The notes: a model not told the origin generated them from the letters alone. A DNA stretch of 26,146 nt from CAZMLC01 sp964567125 (GCA_964567125.1 CAZMLC010000037.1:1-26146); one strand, 5' to 3'. Shown: positions 6,900-15,977, counted from the first letter of the stretch. Made by a program: numbers and translations.

Positions 6900-9596
6900 T
6901 CAATTGTCCAGTTGACGATAATACAGAATCCGCGTGTCATGTTGTTTCGACTGTGTATTCACCTCGGGATCACGCCAAACAACCGCGATGGCACGTCCGC
7001 CAGCCAATGATTTGCCGCTCGATCCGACCGCCATACCCGTTGCCTCAGCCTGGATCACATACAAGAAGAGTTGTTGCCGATCCGAAAACGATTCCAAGGA
7101 AAACGAGTACAGCATCTTGCGGTCCACCTCGAACAAGTCGCCCCGCGACAAGGTCGCATTAAAGATACTCTTGGTATCGCCAGAATACCACGCCCAATTA
7201 TAGGGCGACTGCGAACTACCATAAATTTCATACAGCAGTTTATTATTATACCGTCGCGTCATATCGACCAGATATTGCTGGTTCGCACGCATCCGCTCCA
7301 ACCATGCGCGCGAGAAGTCAGTCCAGCCTGCATCAATACCGCCATTGCCAGTCGAGGCGTCAAACGTCTTTTTATCGTTGGACGTGCTCGTCCGATTTTG
7401 ATAGGCATAGTAGTAATCAAGGGGCGTCTTGGCGATTGCAGCCGTCAACACCATGGGCAAGTCAGAGTGTGGATTGACGCGCACGCCATCGACGGAATCA
7501 TCTTCATTCGCCGCGTAAAACCACTCATAAACAGGGTCTTGTAATTGTGTTGTCGGATCGGTTCCGCCATGATCATAAAGGCGGACAGTCCGATAGAACG
7601 CATCGTAATCCACCAATTGGCCAATCGTTGTACGATTCTTTAATGATTCGGATAACGACGTATAACGTGAACCGTTATTGTACGGACGAACAAGATATCC
7701 GAGTTCACCCGGAGACTGCAACACCCCTTGCCCCGAAGCGAACATAAACACATCGCTATCACGTCCATTTGCACCGAGCAAATTCGCCGAACGCAATTCC
7801 TGAAGCATGCCAGCACCGTCCGTAACACTCGACGCCGCGGAAGAGTACCAGTTTGCCGCTGCAAAGTTATACCGCGGGTCAGGACACGTCAGACTGTAAT
7901 ACTCCAGCGGCCAGTTCTTCTCGGCCAATTCATCCGAAACCTTAAACGCAGCAGATTGCTGAAAGTACAACTTCGGCACAGCCAATCTATTCCGGTCGCC
8001 TTCAACTCCGGGAACCATGCCCTTGCGATGCGGTACAGAGTCCAAATAGTTTCCGCCCTGACGCACGGTCACAAAAACAACCATCACAACGCGCACGGTC
8101 CTACCATCATATGCTGAGCCGGTCAATCTAACCTCCGGCACAGAAACAGGCAGTGAAACCGACTGAAAACAGTCTGCCTGATTCGCGATTGAAGAGGACA
8201 CGGTCGTTGACCCACTGACCTTTACCGCTGGTAATAAGAGCGGGTTAATAGACGGAGTTAATTGTGGTGCCGACGCATCAGGATTGCCATCGAAGAGATA
8301 GATATTTAATTCGGCATCGACCGTAAACGAACGACTGACAAGTGCCGCTGAATTGCGGAACGGGAACATCAATCCGACCTGGATCACGCCGCCTTCACCG
8401 GCGGGCAAAACCGAGCAGATCTTAGTTTGATTGGGCGGCGCCCCTTCTGTGACGACGCGCGTCTTCGGATCCATCCGCGAAAGCGCGATCTGGTAGACCA
8501 TGGGTGCCATTTTAACCGAGGGAATATCCAACCGTTTCGCACCAGCCCCCGGCATCGCGAGATACTCCGCCAGAATATCCTGAAAAATCGGTTCGTTATC
8601 AGTGTCGACAAAATTCTTCCATTGCGGGAAAGCGTACCCCATTGCCGTTGAGAACTCCGTATTCCACACCCCGCTGACCAGCGAAGCTGACACCGCACGT
8701 TTGCTGATATTGCAGGCGTCGTTATTCACTTCTTTCGTATTTTTCTTGCGCGGTTTTTGGACACGTGCGAATCCATCGGTTACAAACACATGATTGGTAT
8801 CGCGCACCTGCAACGATTCAGCCATCTGCGCGCCCGAGGCCCACGCATGATAGGGACTATCGGGGAATTCGGTGGCACCAGCTTGATGCATACCGGCATA
8901 AAAATCGAGGATTGTCGGATAGGAGACATCGTCTCTGAACCGCGAGTCTAAATCCGAGAGTTTGTTGGGGCGCAGCAAATACCCAATACTCACACGATTG
9001 TCGCTGGTATTGCGCACATATAAATTGGTACACCGATTCACATTAAAGAGGTCAGACATATTGAGACAGGCAAACGCATAACGCCCCACAATGTTTGAAC
9101 CACCGAAATAAAAGGTTGGAATGCCGTTGTTTACCGTCTGCGAGCGAACCCGTTCAGCCGGAGCTCCAAATTGAACCCAGCAGGCATCCGCACCATAATA
9201 ACGCAGATCATTCATGAACAACGCCGGCACATAACCGAGTGCATCAAAAGAAACCACCCGGGCGAATCCATTACTCGCATTTCCACCAGACAGATAGAAG
9301 CGTCCGCCATCGCCCTCCCAGTTGGGCGAGTGCGACGGGAACCGGAAAATATCGCCACTTGTTTTATCGGTCCGCAGATCTCCATCGAGGTCGTGATCCA
9401 CCTCAGCAATCGAACGGGCCAAAGCTGAATTCAGCAAATGACGCGCAACGATGGCATGCCGGTAATTCGAAGAAGCCTGGCGTTCAATGCGCATATAAAT
9501 CGCAAATGAGACCGCACTGATCATCATAAACGAAAGGAAGCCCAATACAATGAGCAATGCTGAACCACGCGATGAAGAAGTAAAACTGTTTTTCAT
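6900..9596 (-). CDS. Giant GspK/PilX-like pseudopilin-operon protein (Verru_Chthon cassette A-like)
   Basis: This protein of about 898 residues begins with a short basic stretch and RGSALLIVLGFLSFMMISAV, then ARHLLNSALARSIAEVD. This is how GspK and PilX-type proteins start: a glycine before the hydrophobic helix and no glutamate at position +5. The remainder is a very large predicted extracytoplasmic part with no domain I recognise. Length and position, last after H-, I- and J-like pseudopilins, fit both GspK (usually about 300-350 residues) and the much longer Verru_Chthon cassette protein A. GAGGG precedes the ATG at 9596 by 7 bases, which favours it over the ATG at 9602. In type II systems GspK caps the pseudopilus tip; that role here is inferred from order and N-terminus. 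Confidence 0.72.
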   Translation of the reverse strand: MKNSFTSSSRGSALLIVLGFLSFMMISAVSFAIYMRIERQASSNYRHAIVARHLLNSALARSIAEVDHDLDGDLRTDKTSGDIFRFPSHSPNWEGDGGRFYLSGGNASNGFARVVSFDALGYVPALFMNDLRYYGADACWVQFGAPAERVRSQTVNNGIPTFYFGGSNIVGRYAFACLNMSDLFNVNRCTNLYVRNTSDNRVSIGYLLRPNKLSDLDSRFRDDVSYPTILDFYAGMHQAGATEFPDSPYHAWASGAQMAESLQVRDTNHVFVTDGFARVQKPRKKNTKEVNNDACNISKRAVSASLVSGVWNTEFSTAMGYAFPQWKNFVDTDNEPIFQDILAEYLAMPGAGAKRLDIPSVKMAPMVYQIALSRMDPKTRVVTEGAPPNQTKICSVLPAGEGGVIQVGLMFPFRNSAALVSRSFTVDAELNIYLFDGNPDASAPQLTPSINPLLLPAVKVSGSTTVSSSIANQADCFQSVSLPVSVPEVRLTGSAYDGRTVRVVMVVFVTVRQGGNYLDSVPHRKGMVPGVEGDRNRLAVPKLYFQQSAAFKVSDELAEKNWPLEYYSLTCPDPRYNFAAANWYSSAASSVTDGAGMLQELRSANLLGANGRDSDVFMFASGQGVLQSPGELGYLVRPYNNGSRYTSLSESLKNRTTIGQLVDYDAFYRTVRLYDHGGTDPTTQLQDPVYEWFYAANEDDSVDGVRVNPHSDLPMVLTAAIAKTPLDYYYAYQNRTSTSNDKKTFDASTGNGGIDAGWTDFSRAWLERMRANQQYLVDMTRRYNNKLLYEIYGSSQSPYNWAWYSGDTKSIFNATLSRGDLFEVDRKMLYSFSLESFSDRQQLFLYVIQAEATGMAVGSSGKSLAGGRAIAVVWRDPEVNTQSKQHDTRILYYRQLDN

Positions 9597-9611
9597 ATTC
9601 ATACCCTCGCG

Positions 9612-10115
9612 TTAGTTGCTCCGATTCCGATTGGGGAAGGCAATCACAGCCGTAAACGTCATGTTGCCGCTGTTTTGTCCCGTTGTGATTTCTTTAACCC
9701 GGAACTGATAGGGTTTCCCCCATGGATCGCGGAAGGCGGCCGGAGAGCCAGTCATGGGCGCATTCAAAAAAACGGTGTCGGTTGCGCCTTTGCCCAGCAG
9801 CTCTTTCAGATTGTCTTCGGTCGCCTCAATAATCGCTCCGCCGCCCGGGGGTGAAGCCGGCCAATCGTTGTAAACGGCGTCATAGGCCAACCAGGCACTC
9901 ATTAATTGCCTTAACTCCGTGTTGGCTTTTGTAATTTTCGCCTGCCGGCGTGCAGAGGTCAGCCCCGAAAAGGAACTTGCCATTAAAATCGCCAGCATGC
10001 CTAAGACGATCAACATCTCGACCAGCGTAAATCCAGATTGTTGCGAACTCTGTTTCATGGTAAAACGCACTCTCATAACATCATCAGTTCGATTGTAGCC
10101 AAACATGTTGGCCAT
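9612..10115 (-). CDS. GspG-like pseudopilin
   Basis: The protein has a prepilin motif SG/FTLVEML with Glu at +5, a hydrophobic helix, then a GspG-type core (ELRQLMSAWLAYDAVYNDWP) and DPWGKPYQFRV. This matches the DPWGNPY block of major pseudopilins. It lacks the C-terminal calcium motif seen in other members of this operon. The start is uncertain. ATGs at 10115 and 10106 follow AAGGA, and the ATG at 10058 would give the usual short leader of about 8 residues but has only a weak SD. It sits between the J-like and K-like genes, an unusual place for a G-type gene. Confidence 0.82.
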   Translation of the reverse strand: MANMFGYNRTDDVMRVRFTMKQSSQQSGFTLVEMLIVLGMLAILMASSFSGLTSARRQAKITKANTELRQLMSAWLAYDAVYNDWPASPPGGGAIIEATEDNLKELLGKGATDTVFLNAPMTGSPAAFRDPWGKPYQFRVKEITTGQNSGNMTFTAVIAFPNRNRSN

Positions 10116-10125
10116 ATTCCTTGAC

Positions 10126-10785
10126 CTAGTCAACCCACGTTACAATGTCATCCTTCGAATTCCACTGCATATCAGGTCCTGCGGAACCGGCGCCGATTTC
10201 CATCGTTTTCCCGCGCCGCGGATTGACCGCAGCTTTCACGGTAATAAAAGCAGGGAAATCAGAACCGCTCACCCCGTTGCCGTTCCACGAAAAGGGTTGA
10301 ATAGTCCCGACACTGATATCAGAAGCAATCGTCGCATTCACACTTTCCGTGCCCGTCACGCACAGCCGTTGCTCTCTGCGATTCAATCCGCTGTAGGTCA
10401 CAAACGTGAGTGAACGCCGCGGATTCTGGGAAGAAACCTGGTTGTTGTAGAATCCGCTTCCGGATAGCGTATAGAACTGCAACTGCCCTGAAAAATTCTG
10501 GTTGCCACCGAGCAGCGTGCGCAAACGCTGAGGAATCGTCTTTTCATCAACAGCCGCCGCCGCATCGCGCTGGATCGCGCCAAAATAGCCGCGAATCTGC
10601 TCATACATATCGGCCCGACGCGTGCCGGTCCGCCAAGCCTGACTGGACTGCTGAAACAGCATGCCCAGCATCATCATAATCATCAGCAGAATCGTCGATG
10701 CAACCAAAACTTCAATCAACGAAAATCCCGCGTCCGCTGATTTTACGCAAAGTGTTGCACTGCCTTTTTTTATTCGCTTACACAT
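10126..10785 (-). CDS. GspJ-like minor pseudopilin (Verru_Chthon cassette C-like)
   Basis: This 219-residue protein has a prepilin leader ending AG/FSLIEVLVAST with Glu at +5, followed by LGMLFQQSSQAWRTGTRR. That matches the start of J-type minor pseudopilins, where the residues after the helix resemble a membrane-anchored coiled stalk. The C-terminus carries GSAGPDMQWNSKDDIVTW, like the calcium-binding end of GspG. GGGAG 8 bases before the ATG overlaps the stop of the I-like gene, so translation is probably coupled. The J assignment rests on the N-terminus and on position in the H-I-J order. Confidence 0.78.
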   Translation of the reverse strand: MCKRIKKGSATLCVKSADAGFSLIEVLVASTILLMIMMMLGMLFQQSSQAWRTGTRRADMYEQIRGYFGAIQRDAAAAVDEKTIPQRLRTLLGGNQNFSGQLQFYTLSGSGFYNNQVSSQNPRRSLTFVTYSGLNRREQRLCVTGTESVNATIASDISVGTIQPFSWNGNGVSGSDFPAFITVKAAVNPRRGKTMEIGAGSAGPDMQWNSKDDIVTWVD

Positions 10786-10797
10786 CGAGACAACTCC

Positions 10798-11367
10798 CTA
10801 CTGCACACCCTGAAAGAGCGCTTCCGCATAATAAACCTGCTGGTTCCCCAATAGCCGCTTCAAATCATCGGACGCCATCGAACGTGTATCCATATCGATG
10901 GAGTAAACGAGGAAGCCCATGATCGGCGAATCAATATCACCCGACCACCGCGGCACGCGAAAACAGTAGAGCTGATAATTCAGGTCTTTAACCATTTTAA
11001 CGTCCGAATCGGCGTTGAAAACTGAGACCGCCCGATCAACAGCCCTTTGAACATCAACGGGAGGCTTTGTTTTTGCCGTTTGTCCGACCGCCGTACTCCC
11101 GTTTGCCAAAGCCACCTCATTTTGAAAGGTTGTCCACGTCATGTTCGAAGTGCTTGTTGCAGAGACCGCAGCGCCCAAAACAAGATCAGCAAACATCGAC
11201 TGCTTCAAATCCGCCGTACTCTGAATGCTTTCCCGCAAACCAAGCGGATAGAGTGCCGCCATAGCGATAATGCCCACGGCCATCACAAAAACAGCCATGT
11301 TCACTTCGATTAACGAAAAACCGAACGTGCTGAACATCCGACTTCGCATCTGTCTTTGAGTACCCAT
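10798..11367 (-). CDS. GspI-like minor pseudopilin (Verru_Chthon cassette B-like)
   Basis: The product (189 residues from the ATG at 11367, preceded by TGAGG) has the motif FG/FSLIEVNMAVFVMAVG and then ALYPLGLRESIQSTADL. The Glu at +5 is kept. The PLGL segment after the helix resembles the LLPVGL segment of Verru_Chthon cassette protein B, and the position matches GspI. Upstream in-frame ATGs at 11379 and 11385 have no SD. It follows the H-like gene by 60 bp and precedes the J-like gene by 12 bp. In type II secretion, I, J and K form the pseudopilus tip; this role is inferred. Confidence 0.78.
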   Translation of the reverse strand: MGTQRQMRSRMFSTFGFSLIEVNMAVFVMAVGIIAMAALYPLGLRESIQSTADLKQSMFADLVLGAAVSATSTSNMTWTTFQNEVALANGSTAVGQTAKTKPPVDVQRAVDRAVSVFNADSDVKMVKDLNYQLYCFRVPRWSGDIDSPIMGFLVYSIDMDTRSMASDDLKRLLGNQQVYYAEALFQGVQ

Positions 11368-11427
11368 TTTCAACCTCATTTCCATTCACATCCGGTGGCA
11401 AAATACGTGCTGCTCATCCGCCATGCA

Positions 11428-12276
11428 TCAGTTCCATGACACGCGCCCTTCGGGCGAAATACTGCCATCGTTGTTCACTGTAAAGGAGCAGGATTTTTTT
11501 TGTTTCGTATCGGTCAACCGAATCGTACGGCCTTCAACACTTCCATCCGGGGAAAACCAAATACAGTTGCCATTGTTGATCTGTGCTGTTTCCTGCCCAT
11601 CCGCCAACGACGCGAAAACAATCCCCTTCGGTAACGTGCGTGGCTCCGTTGACGCAACGCCATACACATCGCCTTCCCGCCACTGCCACGTACGACTGTT
11701 CGAATGCTGTCGTAACCCATAAAAGACAAAGTTATTTAACTGACCTGTTCCGCCTTTAACCTTGCTGTACGGGGAAGGCAAGGTCATGGATCCCATATAA
11801 CTGACCGCGCGCGGAATAACAAGCGACATCGTACCCTGCGTCATATTAAAGAGACGCATGCCTTTGAGTTTGTTTACATCAATCCGCTGATCCGTGCTAT
11901 TTTCCAGGCCGAACATCTCATTGAGCGGCGTGAACTCATCGTAAATTTCACTGCCGCTGATCTTGGAAATACGGCCAACCGCTTTACAGACGACGTATGT
12001 GGGCACGACATTGGTCCTGCTGCCATCCACGCTTTCATTAAACCAGATGACGCCCACGCGTGTTGCATCCATACACGCGCGCTGGCGAGCAACTGTCAAG
12101 GTCGACATCAGGTGATCGACCGCACTGCGCTGCGCCATACCGGCGATCGCCGCAAAATAGCTGACCGCGCCTAACGCCAACAACGACCCCATGATGGCCA
12201 TGACGACAAGCAGCTCCATCAAGGAAAACCCACCTGATGGCTTATTTTTCGCTACGACATCCATGCTCTTGTGCAT
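11428..12276 (-). CDS. GspH-like minor pseudopilin (Verru_Chthon cassette D-like)
   Basis: This 282-residue protein starts with a 16-residue leader ending GG/FSLMELLVVMAI (Glu at +5), then a region with TLTVARQRACMDATRVGVIWF. That is the GspH/FimT pattern of residues after the helix. The large C-terminal part is beta-rich and ends in repeated SPDG and SPEG turns. AGAGGA lies about 9 bases before the ATG. It lies between the three G-like genes and the I-like gene, as gspH does in type II operons. It is longer than a normal GspH (about 170), which fits the Verru_Chthon D family. Confidence 0.78.
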   Translation of the reverse strand: MHKSMDVVAKNKPSGGFSLMELLVVMAIMGSLLALGAVSYFAAIAGMAQRSAVDHLMSTLTVARQRACMDATRVGVIWFNESVDGSRTNVVPTYVVCKAVGRISKISGSEIYDEFTPLNEMFGLENSTDQRIDVNKLKGMRLFNMTQGTMSLVIPRAVSYMGSMTLPSPYSKVKGGTGQLNNFVFYGLRQHSNSRTWQWREGDVYGVASTEPRTLPKGIVFASLADGQETAQINNGNCIWFSPDGSVEGRTIRLTDTKQKKSCSFTVNNDGSISPEGRVSWN

Positions 12277-12302
12277 ACAGTACGTTCCTCTTCAAAGCCT
12301 TA

Positions 12303-12827
12303 TTAATTTTCCTCTTCAACGCTAACGGAATCTGTCGTGATGTTATAAACAACGCGGAAATAGTGGAATTTGGATGAATTATCAGGATCGACATAGCCAA
12401 TAGGAATCGTTCCCGATGCCCCGTTTTCAGCGACATAATCGCGAATAGAACGCGATTTAGCCTTCTTCGCGATTCGGTCCGTCTGCAATGAGGCCAAATC
12501 CAAATAGGGCACGCCCTCTTGAGCCGTCTTCTGAATCAAGTCGCCAAACACCTTGGCATTATCCTTGCCTTTAAAGTAACGCAAATTCGCATCATCATTG
12601 ACATCCACAGTCGGCAGCGATGTCCACGGCCAACGATTTTCCCGGGCACGGTAATTGGTCAATGCACTCTGCAAGGCATACCGCGTAACCTCAATCCGTT
12701 TTTTGCGGCCCTGTTTAATCGAATGCATCGCCGCTCCGGTCGCCAATGAAGCCACCAGTGCGATGACCACAATCACCATCATCAGTTCAACCAACGTAAA
12801 ACCGAAATCTCTTCGCGTCTGCTTCAT
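12303..12827 (-). CDS. GspG-like pseudopilin with basic post-helix region
   Basis: The protein (174 residues) has the motif FG/FTLVELMMVIVVIAL with Glu at +5, a short leader (MKQTRRD), then SIKQGRKKRIEVTRYALQSA. That is an alpha-helix with an unusual basic cluster just past the membrane segment. NYRARENRWPW corresponds to the YxxxxxxYP turn of GspG. The ATG at 12827 is chosen because AAAGGA precedes it by a few bases; the open frame upstream to 12881 has no SD. No calcium motif is visible at its C-terminus, which ends in Glu-rich residues. Confidence 0.8.
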   Translation of the reverse strand: MKQTRRDFGFTLVELMMVIVVIALVASLATGAAMHSIKQGRKKRIEVTRYALQSALTNYRARENRWPWTSLPTVDVNDDANLRYFKGKDNAKVFGDLIQKTAQEGVPYLDLASLQTDRIAKKAKSRSIRDYVAENGASGTIPIGYVDPDNSSKFHYFRVVYNITTDSVSVEEEN

Positions 12828-12881
12828 ATCATTCCTTTCGTACCACGTATGAATGCCCTCACGCCATGACGAATGTCGCAT

Positions 12882-13463
12882 TTATCGACCACCGGCAATC
12901 GGAAAACTCAAAACATCGTCCTTGGGATAGCGGCCGGTCGAAGATGAATCATCCTTGCCATCGAGTCCGCGTGACCACACCAGCGCAGCCGCCCGAATCT
13001 GCAAGCCATTCGGGGAGTTCTCGCTGGAATCCACCTTCCCATCCAAATTCAGATCCAAGCGGAACTGGATGCGATGTTGCTTGGCAATACTTTCAGACAA
13101 ATCCGGATTGCTCTTCAACTTGCGCTGTCCCCATGCATCCAAGAGACCATAGCGATCAATGCTCGCAGAGGCCTTCGTATCGCTGGCTGATTTCACCGTG
13201 GAATCAAAAACACCCGCATTTTTGAGGATCAGGCAAACATCGCTGTCAAACTCGGTTTTGTTCTCCAACTCTCCCCAGCCACGCTCCTTTTGTAAATACA
13301 AAGTCAACGCGGTAGCGGCATTGCTCACAATCGTCTGCGACTGGTGTTTCCATGCCAGGCGTTGCACATAGGAAAATGAACTCATAAAAGCAACGGCCAG
13401 CATGGCGATGATGCCCATGACAACCAGCATTTCAACAAGCGTAAATCCAGCTTCTTTTTTCAT
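12882..13463 (-). CDS. GspG-like pseudopilin with EF-hand-like loop
   Basis: This 193-residue protein has a very short leader (MKKEAG) before FTLVEMLVVMGII, with Glu at +5. The C-terminal part holds DLNLDGKVDSSE, a textbook EF-hand calcium loop spacing (D-x-N-x-D-G-x-x-D-x-x-E). It then has WSRGLDGKDD and KDDVLSF, which recall the calcium site at the end of GspG. The ATG at 13463 lies 20 bases after the stop of the upstream gene. A longer frame to a TTG at 13493 would overlap that gene and is less likely. The nearest SD-like sequence, AGGAAAGAG, is about 12 bases away. Confidence 0.82.
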   Translation of the reverse strand: MKKEAGFTLVEMLVVMGIIAMLAVAFMSSFSYVQRLAWKHQSQTIVSNAATALTLYLQKERGWGELENKTEFDSDVCLILKNAGVFDSTVKSASDTKASASIDRYGLLDAWGQRKLKSNPDLSESIAKQHRIQFRLDLNLDGKVDSSENSPNGLQIRAAALVWSRGLDGKDDSSSTGRYPKDDVLSFPIAGGR

Positions 13464-13482
13464 AGCAATCACACACTCTTTC

Positions 13483-14547
13483 CTATCGATCAAACATCAC
13501 CACATCATCCGCCATCCACTCACGGCACTTGGAGAATTTACCACTCCGATATTGATTGGTGTCAAGCCATGGCGGGAAGGTCGCGCCATCAGGCCCCGAA
13601 GACCACAGCCGATAACTCTGATACGGCGGTTCTGAATAATAATAGATTTCACGGCCCCAACCATCGCGGACCGAGGCCTTCATCATCACCGCAGCCCCGG
13701 AAGAACCCGTATATATGGTATAACAAGAATCGCCCACATCTTGGCGTTTCAGTTTAACACCCATCACGTTTCGGTCAAATGACAACGTCAAGCGTTTCTC
13801 GAAATTGGGAAGCCACTTGGCGCACGCATCATTTTCAGCAAGCAGCTGCTTTTCCAAAATACTGATCTTTTCCTGATTGCTGCTGCCGCGCGTCGGCGCA
13901 GGATTATTTTCAGCGGCCCACTGTTGTGCTTCAAGAAACTCAAACGGAACACCCATCGAATCCTGTTCATTCCAGCGGATCTGGTTCGACGAATCCTCAC
14001 GGCTAACCATTAACTCAATACGCGGCAGCAAATAGGACATCAGACCAAATTTGAACAGTTTATTTTTCGTCCAGCGTATTTCAGTCCGATCGGGCGAACG
14101 CGTCGTCGCGGCAACACGCGGATTCATCTTACGGTTGATGTAGGACTCCTCTTCCTTGAGGTTGGGATACTCAAAAGCAATCGGTTGAGCGCGCGCAGCG
14201 AAATTCGCGTAATTCGCATTCGGAAGAACAACGCCATGTTGATCTTTTACCTCTTCACTGCTTTTTTCATCCCAATATTCATCAAAATCATTCGCATCAG
14301 GATCCAACGGCGCATAGCTGGTTTTGACAGGCGGATAACAGCCGTAGATCGCATAATACCCGGACAGCGCGTTTTTCACGCGCTCCAGCGTGGCAACCGT
14401 CTCCGAATACTTGGCTTTGCCGCTCGTGACGCCCATCAGTCGGAACATTCCCATAACGAGAATGCCCACGACCGCCAGGACGACCATCAATTCAATCATC
14501 GTGAAGCCCGCACACGGTTGCGTGCGTTGAACCATAGATTTACGCAT
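13483..14547 (-). CDS. Large GspG-like pseudopilin
   Basis: This 354-residue protein has the motif AG/FTMIELMVVLAVVG with Glu at +5, then the G-type helix ATLERVKNALSGYYAIYGCYPP. Its end shows DGWGREIYYY, SSGPDG and ADDVVMF, the tail pattern of GspG. Between these lies an insert of nearly 200 residues with no recognised domain, so it is over twice the usual GspG length. GAGAGG 5 bases before the ATG at 14547 supports this start over the GTG at 14553. It is the first pilin-type gene after the gspF-type gene (18 bp gap). Confidence 0.82.
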   Translation of the reverse strand: MRKSMVQRTQPCAGFTMIELMVVLAVVGILVMGMFRLMGVTSGKAKYSETVATLERVKNALSGYYAIYGCYPPVKTSYAPLDPDANDFDEYWDEKSSEEVKDQHGVVLPNANYANFAARAQPIAFEYPNLKEEESYINRKMNPRVAATTRSPDRTEIRWTKNKLFKFGLMSYLLPRIELMVSREDSSNQIRWNEQDSMGVPFEFLEAQQWAAENNPAPTRGSSNQEKISILEKQLLAENDACAKWLPNFEKRLTLSFDRNVMGVKLKRQDVGDSCYTIYTGSSGAAVMMKASVRDGWGREIYYYSEPPYQSYRLWSSGPDGATFPPWLDTNQYRSGKFSKCREWMADDVVMFDR

Positions 14548-14565
14548 AGACACCTCTCGTTTCGG

Positions 14566-15867
14566 TTAGGCTGCACCGCCCAGCGAACTGATGATCTGGA
14601 TCATCGGCATGAACATGGCGATCACGATCGTACCGACCACGAGCGCCAGGATGATGATCATCAACGGTTCAATCACAGAGGTCAGGCCGGAAACAGCATT
14701 GTCGACTTCGTCATCATACGTATCCGCAATACGCGTAAGCATATCGGGCAACGCGCCCGTCTCCTCACCGACTTCGACCATCGAGACGACCATCGGAGGA
14801 AAGACACCGCTTGCCCCCATGGGCCCTGTCATGCTTTCACCTTCTTTGACCGCATCATGGACCTGCTGAATCGCCTTGGATACCACGGCGTTGCCCGTCG
14901 TATCGCGGACAATGACCAGCGCCTGCAGAACCGGCACGCCGGAAGAGAGCAAGGTACCCAATGTACGCGTCATGCGCGCAACGGCTGTACGCCGCACCAA
15001 TGAGCCAAAGGCCGGCATGCGCAATTTCAGCACATCAATGATGAAGGAGCCGTTTTTCGTTTTAGCAAAGACCTTGAATAACACCACAAGCCCTGCGATC
15101 GACGCCACGAACATGACACCGTTGTGCATGACAAGATTACTGGCATCCATCACGAACTGGGTAATCGCCGGCAGAGGTTTGCCTTCCAGCAAGTCATTGA
15201 AAATATCCCGGAATTTCGGAATCACCGCGACCAGCAAGAAGCCCGTGATACCGCACGCCGCAAAAAGCACGACGATCGGGTAAACCATCGCGCCTTTAAC
15301 TTTGTTTTTGATCTTTTCCGCCTTTTCCGCAAATTCGGCCAGACGGTTCAACACTACTTCGAGAACACCGCCGGCCTCACCGGCCTTAACCATGTTCACA
15401 TACAGATTATTGAAGATCTTCGGATACGCCACCAGCGATTCCGAGAAGGTGCTGCCGCTTTCAACCGAATCGCACATCCCCTTCAGCGCTTCCTTCAGCG
15501 TCGGGTTGGGCGTTTGGCGTTCCAAAACATGCAAGCCGCGCAAGAGCGGCAAGCCTGCATCGACCAGCGTGGCCAACTGGCGCGTCAACGTCGTCAGGTC
15601 TTTCTGTTTGACCTTCGCGCGCAGGAACTTAGGCAATTTGATTGAAATATCTTTGGACTGTTTCTTCCGCGGAGCCGCACTCTTTTTCGCCGCAGCACCG
15701 GACGCAGCAGATGCAGTATCGCTCTCACCGCCCACAGCGCCGATGGCCGTCGGCATCAGCTTCATGCCGCGGACCTTGGCAACCGCTTGGGCTTGATTCG
15801 GGGCTTCAATGGTTCCGCGCGTCTCCTGACCCGCAGAATCGACTGCAATATAGGCAAATTTTGCCAT
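14566..15867 (-). CDS. gspF: Type II secretion / type IV pilus inner-membrane platform protein (GspF/PilC family)
   Basis: This 433-residue inner-membrane protein should form the platform that links a cytoplasmic ATPase to pilin assembly. It opens MAKFAYIAVDSAGQ, the conserved GspF/PilC start. Two T2SSF repeats follow: VKQKDLTTLTRQLATLVDAG heads the first and RTAVARMTRTLGTLLSSGVP the second. Three hydrophobic segments are visible, the last near the C-terminus (PLMIIILALVVGTIVIAMFM). An Ala/Lys-rich linker lies at about 50-75. GAGGAG precedes the ATG at 15867 by 7 bases; the in-frame TTG at 15885 would place the SD inside the gene. It leads a nine-gene operon. GspE-type ATPase and secretin genes are not nearby. 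Confidence 0.95.
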   Translation of the reverse strand: MAKFAYIAVDSAGQETRGTIEAPNQAQAVAKVRGMKLMPTAIGAVGGESDTASAASGAAAKKSAAPRKKQSKDISIKLPKFLRAKVKQKDLTTLTRQLATLVDAGLPLLRGLHVLERQTPNPTLKEALKGMCDSVESGSTFSESLVAYPKIFNNLYVNMVKAGEAGGVLEVVLNRLAEFAEKAEKIKNKVKGAMVYPIVVLFAACGITGFLLVAVIPKFRDIFNDLLEGKPLPAITQFVMDASNLVMHNGVMFVASIAGLVVLFKVFAKTKNGSFIIDVLKLRMPAFGSLVRRTAVARMTRTLGTLLSSGVPVLQALVIVRDTTGNAVVSKAIQQVHDAVKEGESMTGPMGASGVFPPMVVSMVEVGEETGALPDMLTRIADTYDDEVDNAVSGLTSVIEPLMIIILALVVGTIVIAMFMPMIQIISSLGGAA

Positions 15868-15977
15868 AGCACGACTCCTCTTCAATTCTTGCTTCGACGT
15901 CTATCCATCACGTAGAAATTCACTGTTGGCCTGTCAGCCTAACCCGCTTCGAAAACCACTCCATTTTCGATGAAAGT

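Noticed and set aside
6688..6903. Small minus-strand open frame (71 codons) in the gap after the K-like gene
   Set aside because: It begins at a TTG inside the stop region of the previous gene, lacks an SD, and has no recognisable features.
14185..15003. Plus-strand frame of 272 codons opposite the gspF-type and pseudopilin genes
   Set aside because: It spans the boundary of two well supported minus-strand genes and is full of Arg and His, as expected for an antisense shadow.
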